From Anaerovorax sp. IOR16 (GTDB taxonomy: Bacteria; Bacillota; Clostridia; Peptostreptococcales; Anaerovoracaceae): DNA of 64,000 nucleotides. Both the position numbers and the translations under genes were made by a program. Under the pieces are notes generated by a model. It saw only the letters and a list, made by a program, of their open reading frames with translations. It was not told the origin of the DNA and ran no database searches. Of this stretch, positions 63,173 through 64,000 are shown piece by piece (within the stretch, counting starts at the first letter, position 1; every line of letters begins with the position of its first letter). Where the stretch lies: contig NZ_JADQTL010000009.1 in the NCBI RefSeq assembly GCF_017168145.1, forward strand, positions 248,001 through 312,000. Direction: 5' to 3'.

Positions 63173-63889
63173 GTGGACAAGAAAGCTGAAGCCTTTAAAG
63201 ATTGGAAAAAAGGTGTAAAGTACAAAGATATAGCCGATAAGTATGGGGTTTCCTTGTCTACTGTAAAATCGTGGGCCTCTCGTTATTGGAAAAAAGAAGG
63301 TTGCAACCAAAATAAAAAGAAGGTTGCAACCTCAAATAAAAAGTTGCAACCCAAAGGAGCTCCTAAGGGAAACAAAAATGCAGTTGGAAATTCAGGTGGA
63401 GCTCCCGAGGGGAACAAGAATAACTATAAACACGGCATCTATGAACAGGTTTACTGGGATACTCTTGATGAGGAAGAAAAGGCTCTCATTTTCGATATGC
63501 AATTTGAGGAAGAACAGAGCCTTATTGACCAAATACGATTACTTACCGTCCGGGAACGTAGGCTTATGATGTCAATAGCGAAAAACAAAGAAGCCAAGGG
63601 TGGGCTTGCTCTTGATAGTGTTGTGAAACGAAAACTTGAAATTAAAGGAAATATCATTGAGGATGATAATCAAATCCAAGAAGAAACGACAACGAGAACA
63701 ATATCTACTTTCGAGGTTTTAATGAAACTCGAAGCTGAACTTACAAGGGTACAGTCAAAAAAAACACGATGCATTGAAGCCTTAAATAAAATCAGGACAG
63801 AGCGAAAGAAACTCGAAGAAGGAGAAAACGGGAATGATTTGGTAGATGATTGGATTAGTGCTGTAACGGGAGGTGAGGACAATAGCTAA
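63173..63889 (+). CDS. terS: Terminase small subunit
   Basis: 238 residues. An N-terminal helix-turn-helix (VKYKDIADKYGVSLSTVKSW) followed by a basic, Asn/Gly-rich stretch with GAPKGNKNAVGNSGGAPEGN and a helical oligomerisation part, as in phage terminase small subunits of the PBSX/XtmA type. It recognises packaging DNA. The start is GTG 63173 after GAGGTGG. It overlaps the next gene by 17 bases. Confidence 0.9.
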   Translation: MDKKAEAFKDWKKGVKYKDIADKYGVSLSTVKSWASRYWKKEGCNQNKKKVATSNKKLQPKGAPKGNKNAVGNSGGAPEGNKNNYKHGIYEQVYWDTLDEEEKALIFDMQFEEEQSLIDQIRLLTVRERRLMMSIAKNKEAKGGLALDSVVKRKLEIKGNIIEDDNQIQEETTTRTISTFEVLMKLEAELTRVQSKKTRCIEALNKIRTERKKLEEGENGNDLVDDWISAVTGGEDNS

Positions 63890-64000
63890 AGTTAACGCTC
63901 ACCGAAAGACCTTTTTTAATCAAAGACTTCCATTGTATCGTAGTGATATAACCTTGTTTGCAAAAGAGGTGCTAATGTTTACTCCTGATGAATGGCAGGA
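63873..64000 (+). CDS. terL: Terminase large subunit, N-terminal part
   Basis: An open frame from GTG 63873 without stop to the window edge. KTFFNQRLPLYRSDITLFAK, then EVLMFTPDEWQ, is a typical large-terminase N-terminus (the packaging ATPase/nuclease). Partial. The start is uncertain: the GTG is immediately preceded by GGGAG, so an alternative non-ATG start is possible. Confidence 0.75.
   Translation, partial: MRTIAKVNAHRKTFFNQRLPLYRSDITLFAKEVLMFTPDEWQ

Larger units (their letters stand above)
35947..64000. mobile_element. Prophage, left part (integrase to terminase)
   Basis: A temperate tailed-phage genome: integrase pointing at guaA, CI/Cro switch with operators, recombination, replication and nucleotide-level genes all on the plus strand, then terminase small subunit and the start of the large subunit. 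The right end lies beyond the window. The left boundary is approximate: the attachment core is either in the last codons of guaA or between 35884 and 35969 and cannot be fixed without the other end. Genes are dense and overlap by a few bases, unlike the chromosome to the left. Confidence 0.93.

Overview
The window is low-GC DNA from an anaerobic, amino-acid-fermenting Firmicute, most likely a Clostridia/Eubacteriales member near Peptostreptococcales or Anaerovoracaceae. This is inferred from the tandem glycine riboswitch with a split glycine decarboxylase, the two-subunit iron-sulfur serine dehydratase, Rex, a HrcA/CIRCE-controlled groESL, sigma-54 promoters and AGGAGG-type ribosome sites. I see no rRNA, tRNA, insertion sequence or CRISPR array.

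Chromosomal part (1-35.9 kb). Left to right: the end of a CapA-like gene; a PepV dipeptidase gene with a -1 frameshift; a sigma-54 operon of an EamA exporter and a cyclase-family hydrolase (2.34-4.0 kb); a glycine/serine catabolic block (glycine riboswitch, gcvT-gcvH-gcvPA-gcvPB, sdaAB-sdaAA, lpdA; 4.0-11.8 kb); an FMN riboswitch with ribU; an EamA transporter coupled to tsaE-tsaB-rimI and, after a small Cys-containing protein, tsaD; a minus-strand DUF554 membrane protein and a P-loop/Asp23-like protein; a ferredoxin; rex; an ABC-F ATPase; acpP; groS-groL; another EamA transporter; a sigma-54 activator followed by a sigma-54 promoter, a frameshifted NhaC-type antiporter and an arginine-deiminase-family enzyme; an Asp/Glu racemase; a VanY-type carboxypeptidase; guaB and guaA.

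Prophage part (about 35.95 kb to beyond the right edge). A tyrosine integrase points back at the 3' end of guaA, which is the likely attachment site. A lysogeny module follows (lipoprotein, CI-like repressor, Cro-like protein, four 17-bp operators), then a long rightward early operon: HTH proteins, a lytic transglycosylase, zinc-ribbon proteins, a candidate recombination protein, an SbcD-SbcC fusion, a replisome organiser, a DnaC-like loader, a methylase-like protein, PcfK/PcfJ, a DUF5131 protein, a VRR-NUC nuclease, a sliding clamp, an ASCH protein and a sigma-like late regulator. Next come a five-gene overlapping cassette (sodium:solute symporter, then two pairs of PAPS-reductase-like and ParB-like proteins) and the terminase genes, cut by the window edge.

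Most notable: (i) that cassette, whose symporter mRNA has a leader of three stacked hairpins, one pairing with its own Shine-Dalgarno sequence; (ii) a perfect 73-bp direct repeat, one copy inside the replisome organiser gene and one next to the integrase; (iii) two genes broken by one-base homopolymer deficits, one of which forms a textbook A AAA AAA slippery site before a stop; (iv) a sigma-54 activator with a GAFSGA motif and no Fis-type helix-turn-helix.
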